Assembly: GCA_027603945.1 (NCBI GenBank)
Contig: JADIIU010000107.1
Location: 1-44,151 of the forward strand
DNA from: Terramyces sp. JEL0728
Taxonomy: Eukaryota > Chytridiomycota > Chytridiomycetes > Rhizophydiales > Terramycetaceae
DNA: 44,151 nt
Reading direction: 5' to 3'
The notes beneath the pieces were generated by a model. That model had not been told where the DNA came from. It was given only the letters and a program-made list of their open reading frames with translations, and ran no database searches. This document shows positions 1 to 11,052 of the stretch, one piece after another. Both the position numbers and the translations under genes were made by a program. Each line of letters starts with the position of its first letter. The stretch's first letter is position 1.

Positions 1-103
1 GATTTTTTTGGTTGTACAATTTAATATTTGTGAAACTTTGAAACCCCCAACTGGTTTTTTTCGAATGTTTTGGAGGAGAAATTTCAGCTTCACAATTCCA
101 AAA

Positions 104-1381
104 ATGACAAAGATTTCTCGATTCGTACAGATGAATTAACCTAGTCTGCTAAAAGATTGAATTCCCTTGATCCCAACGGAACGGTATTCGCAGAGTACAC
201 TGCATTGGCAAACAAACACAAAGCTGTTAACCTTGGTCAAGGATTTCCAACTTTGCATGTTGCTGATTTCATTAGAAAGAATGCTGCAGATGCAATTGCG
301 CATGAATCTCTGGGACACCAATATACTAGATCGGAAGGACATGTCAAGCTAGTTGCAGCTTTAGCAAAATACTATTCACCAAAGATTGGAAAGGAAATCA
401 ATCCATTGACAGAAGTAATGACTACTGTTGGGGCTTCGGAAGGTAACTCGAGTGTAATGAAGCCATTTATTCCACAATTCAAGCTCTTGTCGATCCCGAC
501 GACGAAGTTATTCTAATGCAGCCATACTACGACTCTTACCCAGCATCTATCAGTCTTGCTGGAGGAAAGCCAGTCATTGTGTCTTTAAAGCCAAAAGCGA
601 ATGGCACCTCTTCCAGAGACTGGAAGCTGGATATGTCTGAATTGAAAAAGGCAGTTACAGAGAAAACAAAGATCATAATGATTAATAACCCAAATAATCC
701 TATTGGCAAAGTATGGTCCAGAGATGAGTTGATGCAGGTTGCCCAGATTGCAAAGGATCACGACTTGCTTGTTATCGCCGATGAAGTTTACGAAACTCTG
801 GTGTATTCTGATTCCGAATCGCCAATGATCAAGTTTGCTTCTTTGCCAGATATGTACGAACGCACAATTACTGTTGGCTCTATGGGTAAAATGTTTGGTG
901 TCACCGGATGGAAGATTGGATGGATAATCGCTCCTCCTGAAATCACAAGGGCAAGTTGGGTAACTCTCTTTAATGTTAGCTGGTTCATCAATTCCTGCCT
1001 TTCTCTGTGGTAACCCCATTGCAGGAAGCTGGCGCAACCTCTTTAGAAATGGCCATGTCAAATAGCTATTTTGAAGACACCACCAACACTTACCAGCATT
1101 TGCGCGACAAATTAATGAAGACCCTGAATGATGTCGGCTTCCATCCAATGAAGCCAGATGGCGGGTACTTTATAATTGCCAACGTCGCCCCTTTCAAGGT
1201 TGACGAAGATTTCTCTGCTTACTTGACGAAAACTGTCGGCGTCACATCTATTCCTATGAGAGCATTTTATCAAAAGTCCAGCCATGGAGATATTCAGCAT
1301 TTTGTCAGATTCGCATTTTGTAAAGACGAAGCTACACTCGATGAAGCAGGAAAGAGATTGGTTGGCTATTTCAAGAAATAA
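104..1381 (+). CDS. PLP-dependent aminotransferase, kynurenine/glutamine transaminase-like
   Basis: Exons 104-124, 145-442, 463-959 and 980-1381, joined by three 20-nt introns, give 405 residues. The protein is a class I/II fold aminotransferase of the kynurenine aminotransferase/cysteine-S-conjugate beta-lyase group, which moves amino groups between amino acids and 2-oxo acids. Visible family marks are the N-terminal VNLGQGFP, the NPNNPIGK loop (about residue 181), ADEVYE (about 212) and SMGKMFGVTGWKIGW, with the PLP lysine at about residue 249. The ATG at 104 is chosen because a 21-nt first exon joins in frame to MTKISRF-SAKRLNSL. The basic N-terminus could be a mitochondrial presequence. 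Without splicing the reading frame breaks at each of the three introns. Substrate specificity is not deducible. Confidence 0.9.
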
Positions 1382-1786
1382 ACGCACTATTAACCTATAT
1401 TTTTAGCCTGATTAGTTTCAAGATCAATCGCTTGCTAGTGTATTATTCCCGGCCAAACCCGAACAAATACAGGCCGTCTTGTTACTGGTCTGATGAATCA
1501 TAAAGTCCTAAATATAAATTGGTTCTGGCTCATCAACCGCTCCTCAAAACTGAACTTGTGTGACCTTACCGCACTCTGTTAATCAACAAACGCACACAGA
1601 CTTTGCTGAACTACAACTTGGAAATCAAACGGATAAATAGCATTCAAACATGATTCAAATATAATTTGATTTACTTTTTCACAACACAACTTGAATATTA
1701 TTTTCGAGAAGGGACTTGCTGTGCCACTCGCTTTAAAGAAAAAATGTAAAATCGTCAGTTTAAAAATTTTTAAGATACCCCTTGCG
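1382..1786. other. Intergenic, no gene seen
   Basis: About 405 nt between the aminotransferase stop and the ARID/Abp2-like start. It is AT-rich with scattered stops in all frames. The following reading frame is open upstream of 1787 back to about 1691 but contains no ATG there. I recognise no tRNA, snRNA or repeat. It presumably contains the 3' end of one gene and the promoter of the next. Confidence 0.6.
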
Positions 1787-2831
1787 ATGAAATTGGAAGA
1801 TGACAAATCGCTTGCTGCTCTGAACCACTTGGTACGAGCGTCCGAAGCGTCGCTGCCAACCGCTCCATCATCTCCAAATAGATTGACTTCAATTATTCCT
1901 CCAGAAGGCCCAACAAAAGAAAATTTTGAAATCATGTACGATAATTTCATTCGTACTTTCCACGACAGTGATCACTGTAGAGTGCCTGATCATATCAACA
2001 AATTCAACGATCCACCGACATATCAAAAGAAAACATTTTGTACTTTTGACCTTTATCAAATTGTGCTGGAATGTGGCGGAATTCACAAGGTAAACTGTTA
2101 CTAAACCATAGTTACAGAAATTGCCTCGACAATGGACTAATACCCAGCCAAACATGCAACCGAACCCATTGCCTAGGAATTGGACTCAGGTAGCGTCGCA
2201 ATTGGGCTACGATACCAAAGCAACCAACATTTCGTTCAGAATCAAAGAATGGCTTAGATTTCACCATATCGATGCATTCTTTGATTACTTGATGAACATT
2301 CCCCACGAATTCTTTAGCAAGCACGAAGCACATTTGGATGCGCAGAATGGAGCAAGAAATTTGATGGAGTTGGATGGGGGACCGCGTTTATTAGATGCCA
2401 ATGTTAGAAATATGCAGATTTCACTGCCATCAACGGCAAATATCCACAAACCACACTTGATTAAGCGTTATGGATTAGATCGCACTCCCGAAAGCCCGCT
2501 AACCGATGCATTAGGCAAGAAACGCTCAAGCGAGAGCATTTCATTTGATAGTACTATGCGGAAACGCTCAATGTCTAACGGGCCCGACTCGGAAAAAGAT
2601 GACGAAAAGTATGACCAATCACAGTTGATTATCAAGTTACAAAACGAAGTAACTGAGCTGTTGGCCCAAATACATAGATATGAAGATCATTTAGGTGCCC
2701 GAGACCAAAGAATTATGTTGTTGCAACAAGAATTAGACGAAAAGAACAAGCAATTGACACGTGCGGGCCAATTCAAGGAAATGATGTTGCGATACTTGGA
2801 TTTCCTTCCAAATCAAAAACCAACGCTGTAA
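1787..2831 (+). CDS. ARID/ARS-binding-protein-2-like DNA-binding protein
   Basis: Exons 1787-2089 and 2112-2831, with a 22-nt intron carrying TACTAAAC near its end, give 340 residues. The region KTFCTFDLYQIVLECGGIHK followed by WTQVASQLGY and FRIKEWLRFHHIDAFFDYL resembles the ARID-like/fungal Abp2 (ARS binding protein 2) domain, here about residues 45-175. The last 60-70 residues (about 275-335) are a heptad-rich coiled coil that could mediate dimerisation. The middle is low-complexity and basic. The likely role is sequence-specific or AT-rich DNA binding in the nucleus. Assignment to Abp2 rather than a generic ARID protein rests on remembered motif similarity and needs a profile search. The ATG at 1787 is the first in frame. 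A 28-nt intron ending at a later AG (2117) is also frame-compatible but less typical. Confidence 0.65.
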
Positions 2832-2923
2832 ACAATAAAAAAATATAGTTGACTTGTGTTAGTAATGGTATCTCTTGATATAATTGTTGGCAGATTTAAT
2901 GATTTATTAGACTTTTAGATCGT

Positions 2924-4459
2924 TCACTTGCTCAGCAACATCACTTGCTTGACGGCTTCTTTCTTTCTACTATTAGCAATGTTTACCTTTGACTTTTTGT
3001 CTTCTTTGAATGGAATGAACGACTTGCCGCCCATGTAATTGCGCAAAACCTCAGGGACATTGAAACCATCTTCAGTTTGGTAGTTTTCCAAGATACAGCA
3101 AATAGTTCTTTCAGTGGCGGTTAAGGTGCAGTTGAGAGCATGCACGTACTTTTTAGTTGTATCATTGAGCTTGGATTAGACAGCCCTTACCTTCTTTGCA
3201 CCGTATCTAATTTCAAGCTCGCGAGTTTGGTAATCAGTGCAGTTGGAGCATGATACCAATTCTTTGTAAGTGCCTTGGAAAGGGAAATACGCTTCCAAAT
3301 CGTACTTTGCAGCCGCAGCATTGTTCAGCGCACCAGATACAATAGAAATAACATGGTATGGCAAGCCCAACTAGTGTTAACGATAGGTACAGATTGATAG
3401 AATTCCTTGGCAACTTCCAGCATTTCCTTGTGCATTTCCCAGGACTTTTCTGGCTCTGTCAGACAGAATTGCTCAATTTTTTCAAATTGATGAACTCTAA
3501 AGATACCCCAGGTATCCCTACCATGCGCACCGGCTTCTTTACGGAAACAGGTAGAGGTGCCAGCATATTTCTTTGGTAACTCGCTGGCATCAGAGAACCA
3601 TTCGTTTTGGTGGAAAGCACTAATTGGCTGTTCAGAAGTAGCAATCAAATATTTGGAATCGCCTTCTTCGCCAGCTACATTATACAATGCTTCATCAAAC
3701 TCTTCTAATTGAGCGGTTTTAGCCATGATTTCTCTTCTCATAAAGAATGGAGTCCAAAGTTTGGTATATCCTTTGGATTCCAAAAAGTTTAATCCATATT
3801 GCATCAATGCCAGGTTCAAATCAACACCAGGACCGGTAAGGAAATAACCACGATGTCCAGCTACATTTGCACCTATGGATTAATAGCAAGAACCTCTGAC
3901 TGGGTCGTATCCTCCGAGCTTTTCCAATACTTCGTGGTGACTGAACAATCCAGGAACACCTTTTCCGTTCTTGATCAAATTGTCTTTTCTTGCCAATTCA
4001 TCTGCTTCAGATCGACCTTCTGGCCACCATTTTTCCAAGACTTTGTTGTCGTCTTCTGTCATTGAGTCAACAACTGAATCGTGGACAATATTTCCAATTA
4101 GTCTCAATTTTGAGTTTAAACTCTTTTCCTTTTCGTCACTTTCAGTATTTAATTTGGCTTTCAGAGCGGTGAGTTCTTCCTTCTTTTCCTTTAATGCTTG
4201 TGCTTCTGGAGAGTCCAGCTTTTTGGCTTTTGCCAGCGGTGCGATTTGTTTTCCAATATCGTTGATTTGCTTATTGACCTCATTGGCATTGAATCTAGCT
4301 TTAAATCAGAGATCAATTACATTTTTTCCATTCATCATCCAGCTGCATCACTTCATCTACCAAAGCGACCGCTTTTTCGCCTCCCCTCTTTCTCTGAGAT
4401 TCCTTTACCAAGTCTGGATTTCCGCCCTTGTCAACTCTTAACAAATTTATATCAATCAT
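2924..4459 (-). CDS. SES1: Seryl-tRNA synthetase, cytosolic
   Basis: Minus-strand exons 4459-4321, 4298-3894, 3872-3391, 3370-3191 and 3169-2924, separated by introns of 22, 21, 20 and 21 nt, give 483 residues. It charges tRNA-Ser. The N-terminus [13 protein letters not shown] and the long charged helices to about residue 115 form the tRNA-binding coiled-coil arm. The class II catalytic core shows [56 protein letters not shown] (motif 2) and [20 protein letters not shown] (motif 3). It ends with the usual short basic tail. Length matches eukaryotic cytosolic enzymes. Without the introns the frame is interrupted four times, so this gene is one of the clearest proofs of the ~20-nt intron class. 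Confidence 0.96.
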
Positions 4460-4996
4460 TGTTCTGATTTGAAAGCGAAAACTTTTTTGGAGTGGTTTTT
4501 GTAAACGCCACACTTTAATTGGGGAAGAAAAAATGAACCTAATGAATCATCTGTATCTCTCCACTTGACGCAAAGTGCCAGAATATCCGAACGATATTAG
4601 TTGCGACTTGCTAGAAGTTTTATAATCACACTAAAGTTGAAAGTTAGAACTCCTGCCACTGTAAATACTTTCACGGTAGAAGCTTCGGTTCGGATAGTTC
4701 CGAGACAGGCTGGCCATTTAATTTTACTATAAGCGGATACCGTCAAAATTCTGTTATATCTTGAATTGCCCAAGATTGGAATGGTAATATTGTGCTGCTA
4801 AATATTTAGAAAGCGGTGAATATTTCCATACGCGTTTTCAATGTTATTAAACTTGGAGTGCCCACCACGCATTCAGAGCTGGCATATGAGATAATTTAAA
4901 TACTACTGCGTTTCTGTGGAGGCCTGTTGACATTCTCATTGTACCTGTCAAGGAACAATACGTGGGGCTTAGAAACATGGAAAGTAGTTTCCAAAA
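4460..4996. other. Intergenic divergent promoter region
   Basis: 537 nt between the divergent starts of seryl-tRNA synthetase (minus) and the first YANK kinase (plus), the longest stretch here with no coding signal. An ACGCGTTTTC element lies near 4830. I found no tRNA boxes, snRNA or repeat. Confidence 0.6.
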
Positions 4997-6583
4997 ATGA
5001 AAGAAGGCGCTCCTGAGGAGTGTAATATTAAACTAAATTAGTATCGCTAAAACGATTCGAATTACAATATATCATTGGCCAAGGCGCTTTTGGTAAAGTG
5101 AAAACCGTGATGGACAAAAAGTCCAAAAAGCAATACGCTTTGAAATATATCAACAAAGAAGAATGTATCGAAGGAAGATCTACTATAAATATATTCCGCG
5201 AACGATTAATGCTACAAACTCTATGCCATCCATACATCATTGGTCTCAGATTTGCATTTCAGGATGATATTCATTTATTCATGATTTTGGAATATGCAAA
5301 AGGAGGAGATTTGCGATTTAATATGGGAAAGCAAGCAACATTTGATTCTCACACTATCATGGTATGGGCTGCACAATTGTCGTACGCGATTGATTATATG
5401 CATGAACAAAAGATTATTCATCGGTATTTAATCATTAATCTAGTGATTTAAAGCCTGAAAACCTATTATTGGACGACCTGGGCAACCTTTACATTACAGA
5501 TTTGAATATTGCAGTATCTGTTGAAAAGAGATTCCCGTCATCCGAGTCTGGCACGTTGGATTACATGGGTACGTAACTACTAACTTTAGCCCCCGAAATG
5601 TTTACTGGACAGCCATATGGATTTTCAATTGACTGGTGGGCAACAGGGACTATCATTTACGAATGTATTTACAAAAAGAGGCCGTTTAGAGGCGGAGATT
5701 CCAACGAGGAAGTAAAGGACGCTATTATCAGCAAACCACTAAAGTTTTCAGACAAAACGGTCGATGGTGAACCAGTGCAAATGATTCCAGTACGAGAACA
5801 GCTCTTGGAACAGCTATTGGAAAGAGATGTCAGTAAAAGATTAGGGAGTGCAAATAACGGAAGAGGGTTCGAAACTGAAGTAAAAGCCCACGAGTATTTC
5901 TCCAAAATTGACTGGAGCCTCATTGCTGAGAAAAAACTGCTGCCAAATTACCATCCTAATGTAAGAAACATTAATATTAGAATGATAAAGATGCCATGAA
6001 TTTCCAACCAAACTTGTTAATCGAAGAAATGATCAATGGTGGAAGTGACGTTTCCTATCGCCCAAGAAAAAAGAAGAGAGACCCAAACAAGAAAACATTG
6101 GGGGAAAAAATTGCTGGTAGCTTTTCTAGCCTATTTTCTAAATCTCGATCAGATAACAGTATTGCACAGAAAGCTGCCAAAGTAAAGTCAAGAAAGGAAA
6201 TCGAGTTGGAGCAAATGGAAGAATATTTTGTTCCGTTTGATTACGAGCTTCCTAGCAATCCAGAAATGAATCTACCGCCTGATGCAAAGAAGGAAAAGAA
6301 GGATGAAGGTTCGGCTGGTTCAATTGAAAAAGGAGCATTTACTCCCGAAAGGGCTTCGCCGCTACGACAACACGATGATGACGATAGCAGTATGCATTCG
6401 GTTGATTCTGCCGGCTCTATTGAATTGGCGAAAAAGAGCACATTGAAGAATCACTCACCACTAAGAGACGGTTTCGAACCAGACGCGGAAGAATTCGGTG
6501 AAAAAGTCAAGATAGTAGAAGTCGACGAAACACTTCCTAATCCAACTATCCAGACGCAAACACTTCCTGGTGCTCAAATATAA
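4997..6583 (+). CDS. AGC-family Ser/Thr kinase, STK32/YANK-like (paralogue 1)
   Basis: Exons 4997-5021, 5042-5423, 5444-5568, 5590-5960 and 5981-6583 (introns 20, 20, 21, 20 nt) encode 501 residues. Kinase marks: GQGAFGKV glycine loop, YALKYINKEECI, split HR-DLKPEN at the second intron, and ITDLN in place of DFG. YANK kinases normally have DFN; this copy has DLN. Then SGTLDYMAPEM and IDWWATGTIIYECI follow. The close match to STK32 around ECIEGRSTINIFRERLMLQTL places it in the YANK group rather than PKA/PKC. A basic linker is followed by a tail with EYFVPFDYELPSNPEMNLPP and two SPLR motifs (near 6352 and 6455), shared with the other two kinases here. Substrate is unknown. Next gene starts 49 nt downstream. 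Confidence 0.93.
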
Positions 6584-6632
6584 AAAGTGATTCTAATTTT
6601 TTGTTTTCAAAATTTTTTCTTGCTAAATTTCA

Positions 6633-8676
6633 ATGGAAGAGGATTACGAATTGGATTTTTCTGATATTGAAGCGAAATATGCAGTAGATGTGCCAACTAC
6701 CTTTGATAACATTGTTGTGGTTGACAATGTTCCTGTTGTCGATGAAACCAAGGAAGAAAAGCTGTTGAAAGTTATCAAGAAAATATTCAGTTCAGCAGGT
6801 GCAATTAAGGACATCACCATGCCAAAAAATCCTAATGGCAAATCCAAGGGGTAACGCTTACTAATCAAGGTTCCTGTTTATGGAATTCGAAAATGGTGCA
6901 GAAGCAGCAAAAGCAATTGCAACTCTCGATGGCTACAAAATGGACAAGACGCACATCCTCGCCGTGTCTAAATTCGACGAAATTGAAACTTATGCGTTAT
7001 TAAATGATGAATTCGAAGAAGCTCAAATTGAACCATACGCTGAAAAGGAGCATTTGAAGTCCTGGCTCTCAGATCCAAAAGCTAGGGACCAATTTGCCAT
7101 CATGAAAGGTGACGAAGTAGGCATCTACTTCAATAACAAATCCGAATCCCCTGATAGATGCCAGGTTAAAAACAATTGGTCCGACCTGTTCATTACATGG
7201 TCTTCTTACGGGTCTTACTTTGTTACTATCCACAAGCAAGGCATCGCACTATGGGGTGGCCCTAGCTGGCAAAAAATCAACCGATTTCCACATCCAAATG
7301 TCACTATGGTGGAGTTCAGTCCAAGAGAAAACTATGTTTTGACTTGGAGTTATGAAGCCTTCAAAACCCCTGAAGGACAATTCCACGTATTTTTCTTCTA
7401 ATATTAGAATCTGTGTATCTGGGATGTTAAAACCGCCTCGTTAATTCGTTCTTTCCCAACCCCTGCAACTGCAGACAAGTCTGGGAAAGAAAATGTGTTT
7501 TTCAAATGGTCACACGACGACAGTTACATTGCCAAAATGACTACTGGTGCGCAAGGAGCGCTCAGTGTTTATGAATTGCCATCTATGGGTCTTTTGGACA
7601 AGAAAAGTATCAAAGTTGAAAACCTTGTGGACTTTAACTGGTCTCCAACTGAAAATGTAATTTCGTACTGGACTCCAGAACTTGGAAACATCCCTGCTCG
7701 TGTTACTATTGTCAGCATTCCGTCAAGGAATGTTGTTAGAACCAAGAATTTCTTTAATGTTATTGGATGCAAGCTGTATTGGCAATCGAATGGGGACTAC
7801 TTGCTTGTCAAAGTTGATAGAACCAAGACCAAGACTACTACCATCACTTCGTTTGAAGTATTCCGTATGAAAGAAAAGGATATCCCTGTTGATGTTGTTG
7901 AACTCAAAGTTACGGAAGAATTGAATGAATTGTATTGGGAACCAATGGGTAACAAATTTGCCATTCTGCTAACCGAAAACAACAATCAAACCCTCAACTT
8001 TTACGAAGTTCAGTCAAAGAGTGCTGCGACAACTGCAATCGGCGTCAAACACCTGAAGCAATTGGATGCAAAAGGGTTCAGCAATGTCTTTTGGTCACCT
8101 AAAGGCCGCTTCTGTGTGCTTGCTGGTTTGAAAGGCATGTCTGGAACCTTGGAATTCTGGGATACTGAAGATTTTACCAAATTGGGAAGCGGCGAACACT
8201 ATATGTGCACTGATATTGAATGGGATCCTACTGGTCGTTATGTCGTTACTTCTGTTTCTTACTGGAGAGTACAGAATGATACTGGATTGACCATGTGGAC
8301 ATTGTCTGGACAGGAGTTGACCAAGCAATACATTACTGGCTTCAGGCAATTTGCATGGAGACCTCGTCCGCCAACTCTACTCTCCACCGAAGACCAAAAG
8401 AAACTCAAGAAGAGCTTGAAGGACTTTTCTAAGCAGTTCGACGAAGAAGATGCTTTGGAGTCCAACAAGGCGTCTGTTGAAGTTCAAGAAAAGCGTAAGG
8501 CGCAATGGAAAGAATACAAAGCCCTTTTGGCCAAATTCCAAGCAATCAAGGACGGCGAAAGAGAAGAAAGAGTTGCAGTGTATGGCTTTGATCCAGAGGA
8601 AGTCAGTGAAGATGTGGAAGAAGTCGAAGAAACCATTGAAGTGGTATTGGAAGAAACTGAAGAAATTATTGAATAA
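6633..8676 (+). CDS. PRT1: Translation initiation factor eIF3 subunit b
   Basis: Exons 6633-6850, 6870-7386 and 7408-8676 (19- and 21-nt introns) give 667 residues. It is a scaffold subunit of eIF3 on the 40S ribosome. The N-terminus is acidic. An RRM (about residues 20-105) with IVVVDNVPVV and KGFLFMEF spans the first intron. The rest is a WD40-type beta-propeller with family strings DQFAIMKGDEVGIYFNN, FFKWSHDDSYIAKM, LYWQSNGDYLLVKVDRTK and EWDPTGRYVVTSVSYW. The C-terminal helical acidic tail (LKKSLKDFSKQFDEEDALES onward) is the expected eIF3i/g-binding region. It is about 100 residues shorter than yeast Prt1, mostly at the N-terminus. The ATG at 6633 is the first in frame. Confidence 0.95.
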
Positions 8677-8714
8677 ACATTTCATCTATAAAGTAAAAAT
8701 TCGCGCTTGAGATT

Positions 8715-8724
8715 TTGACGCGTT
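8715..8724 (+). promoter_or_regulatory. TTGACGCGTT element before the RSP4/6 start
   Basis: TTGACGCGTT lies 6 nt upstream of the ATG at 8731. The identical 10-mer occurs before the Tubby (22258) and tectonic (37720, opposite orientation) genes. The core ACGCGT equals the fungal MluI cell-cycle box. A regulatory role is inference from position and recurrence. Confidence 0.5.
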
Positions 8725-8730
8725 TTAGAA

Positions 8731-10494
8731 ATGGCAGAAGGCGAACAACAAAATGGAAATGGCACAAACCCTCCAGCATCACTATTTTCGGACGATAACG
8801 ATTTTTGGCAAGCAAAGAATCTTCTGAATACAAAAATGGGAGTCAAAGCACCAATTAATCTCTACGACCATCTTACAAATGTAATAATGCATGCTATGGA
8901 AACCAAAGCTTCAAATGTTGTCGGTATATAGAATTTTATCCTAGACAACTTTGAGCAATTATCATTGGATGTAAAGAAACAGCTATTCACTCTTGATGAA
9001 TCATTGCCAACTTCCATTAAAATTGGAGGCGAAAGACATTTGGAATATGAAAGCATCAAACAAAAGATTTCCTTTTACAAAGTATTCCAGCTTTAACATG
9101 AGAAACCTGCTGAAGAGGCAGCGGATGGCGAAACAGGAGATTTCCCAGACATGATGGATTTGGCAAGCTTGTGGGAATGGGCTGGAGTACAAATTGCTAA
9201 TCAAAGGTTTCTTTTGGCAACGAAGACACATTTTTATTATTCCTCGCCATTAAAAATTTAGTGGAAGTAAAGCAACTCAAATCAGTAAGATTATGGGGAA
9301 AAGTCTTTGGCACTCATGAAAATTATACAGTCGTCGAAGCAGAGTTAAAAGAAGGAGTAGCGGACGACGAAGATGCTATTGTTAACGCTGAGGATGTAGA
9401 AGAAAAGGACGATGGTGCTGTTCCTGCTCCTAAAGATGATGATGATTCAGCTCCAGTACCAAAAACCAAACAAATGGCACCCTTAGGCAAAGAATTAAGA
9501 GCCGGTGTAAACAAATACATTTACTATGTTTGCACCTCTGGTGATTCGTAGCTAATTATAGTTGGCGGACAATGGACAAGACTGCCAGATGTAGTGCCAG
9601 AGAGATTGCAAGAAGCTCGAAGAATTAGAAAATACTTTACAGGTAGTCTGAAACACAAGGTTAATTGTGGTTAATTTAGATTGTGTCCTTCCCAGAATTC
9701 AAGGGCAATGAAGCTCAGTACTTGAGGTGTCAAATTGCAAGAATCTCTGCAGCCACAGTGGTATCGCCTAAAGGATACTATATGATTGACCCTGAAGCAG
9801 AAGAGCTTGAAGAAAATAATGGTATTAAACTGCTGACGTAAGGTAATCCGCCAATTATCATCAACCCAGAATACGAAGGGTTGACCAATGAACAGCTAAC
9901 TATGTCTGCAAACTGGGTCCACCATGTGCCATATATTTTGCCTCAAGGTAGATGTAATTGGGAAGCACCCAAAGTCCTAAAGGAAGAGGTAGAAGGCGAA
10001 GAAAAAGAGGAGGAGGAGGAAGAAGAGCAAGATGACGAGGCAAACGCAGCAGAACCTGAAAGCGGTCCATCATTACTTGGCGTTCTAACCTCGGATGACG
10101 GTACTATAAAATTAAAATAGATCATGGAACTATTGCTGCTTGGTCGACTAGAGTGTGTTCTCAATTGTCTCCAACGAAATTCTCCCCAGTCTGTTTAAGA
10201 TCAAATTACTGGCCAGGAGCTCAAACGATGGCGTACAATGATAAATTTGCAAATATTTACATTGGAGATGGCCTTAAAGATTTAGGTAATCCAGAACAGA
10301 ACTTTGTTCCGCCTGCTCTAGGCCCAATTCAAAAAGAATACACCATTCCGGAAGGTGTGGAAATTTCTTTGTCTGAGCAATTGGATCCTACTGTTGAAGC
10401 AGAAGAAGCCTATGAAGAAGAGAAGAGAGCTAAGGATGACGAAGGCAAAGAGGAACAAGAAGGCGAAGAAGCTGAAGAAGGGGAAGACGAGTAA
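8731..10494 (+). CDS. Flagellar radial spoke head protein RSP4/6
   Basis: Eight exons (8731-8923, 8945-9081, 9103-9186, 9207-9540, 9562-9659, 9680-9821, 9843-10100, 10121-10494), separated by seven 20-21-nt introns, give 539 residues. RSP4/6 sits in the head of the axonemal radial spokes that contact the central pair in motile 9+2 flagella. Family marks: [27 protein letters not shown] at the start, [42 protein letters not shown], an acidic insert, [71 protein letters not shown] and [13 protein letters not shown]. The C-terminus is strongly acidic. Its presence shows the organism builds a motile flagellum. It is the most intron-dense gene here together with kinase 2 and GID7. Confidence 0.96.
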
Positions 10495-10537
10495 TATAAT
10501 TTTTTTATGCTTCTTGGATCTATTTATTCATAATAAT

Positions 10538-11020
10538 TTAACTAGCGGCGTCATCCCCAGCAACTGGTTCCTTTGCATATTTTGCTTTAGCTCGTTGTTT
10601 CTTTTTGGCCAGCTGCTTCTTTATCTTTTCATATTTAATTTCCAACTTTGAATTCTTTCCGTTGAAATGCTTATCCAGTTTCAAGGCAAGTAATTTCCGT
10701 GCTTCCTTTCTGTTATTTACGAGCTCTCGAAACCTCTGGGTCTCAACCGCAATTCCAGTTGGGATATGCTTCAACTGAACACAGCTTTTGTTTTTATTGA
10801 TTTTCTGGCCTCCAGGACCGCTTCCCTTAACGAATGATTCTTCCAAATCTTTATCCAGTAGCACAATCGGTATTGGTTTTCGCTCTTTTGGCAAATCCTC
10901 CTTGGTTTCTGATTTCACTGGCTTGATTTCAATGTTATTAAGTGGTGGGTTGATCGTGCTTCTCCAAGCTATGCTTGAGGCGAATAACCTCCTCCAAATT
11001 ATTCTTGCTGGTCGTAACAT
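10538..11020 (-). CDS. Mitochondrial ribosome-rescue factor with GGQ domain (MTRFR/C12orf65-like)
   Basis: A single exon of 160 residues. The basic N-terminus MLRPARIIWRRLFASSIAWR looks like a mitochondrial targeting sequence. The core FVKGSGPGGQKINKNKSCV contains the universal GGQ peptidyl-tRNA hydrolysis motif, followed by LKHIPTGIAVETQRFRELVNNRKEARKLL. The Lys/Ala-rich C-terminal tail is typical of codon-independent rescue factors (C12orf65/MTRFR, ICT1, yeast Rso55). There are no codon-recognition domains, so it should release peptides from stalled mitoribosomes rather than read stop codons. It lies convergent to RSP4/6 (43 nt between stops) and its ATG is 32 nt from the divergent ATG of the next gene. 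Confidence 0.9.
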   Translation of the reverse strand: MLRPARIIWRRLFASSIAWRSTINPPLNNIEIKPVKSETKEDLPKERKPIPIVLLDKDLEESFVKGSGPGGQKINKNKSCVQLKHIPTGIAVETQRFRELVNNRKEARKLLALKLDKHFNGKNSKLEIKYEKIKKQLAKKKQRAKAKYAKEPVAGDDAAS

Positions 11021-11052
11021 AAAAAGGGAATATTTTTCGGCGCATTGTTAGA

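Noticed and set aside
585..1148. 187-codon minus-strand open frame across the aminotransferase
   Set aside because: It is antisense to strongly conserved aminotransferase exons, crosses the intron at 960-979 and has no recognisable domain.
5569..5589. Frameshift errors or pseudogenes as explanation for the many broken ORFs
   Set aside because: Every break coincides with a 19-25-nt GT...AG segment with a branch-like motif and removal restores conserved motifs exactly; random indels would not do this in about 80 places.
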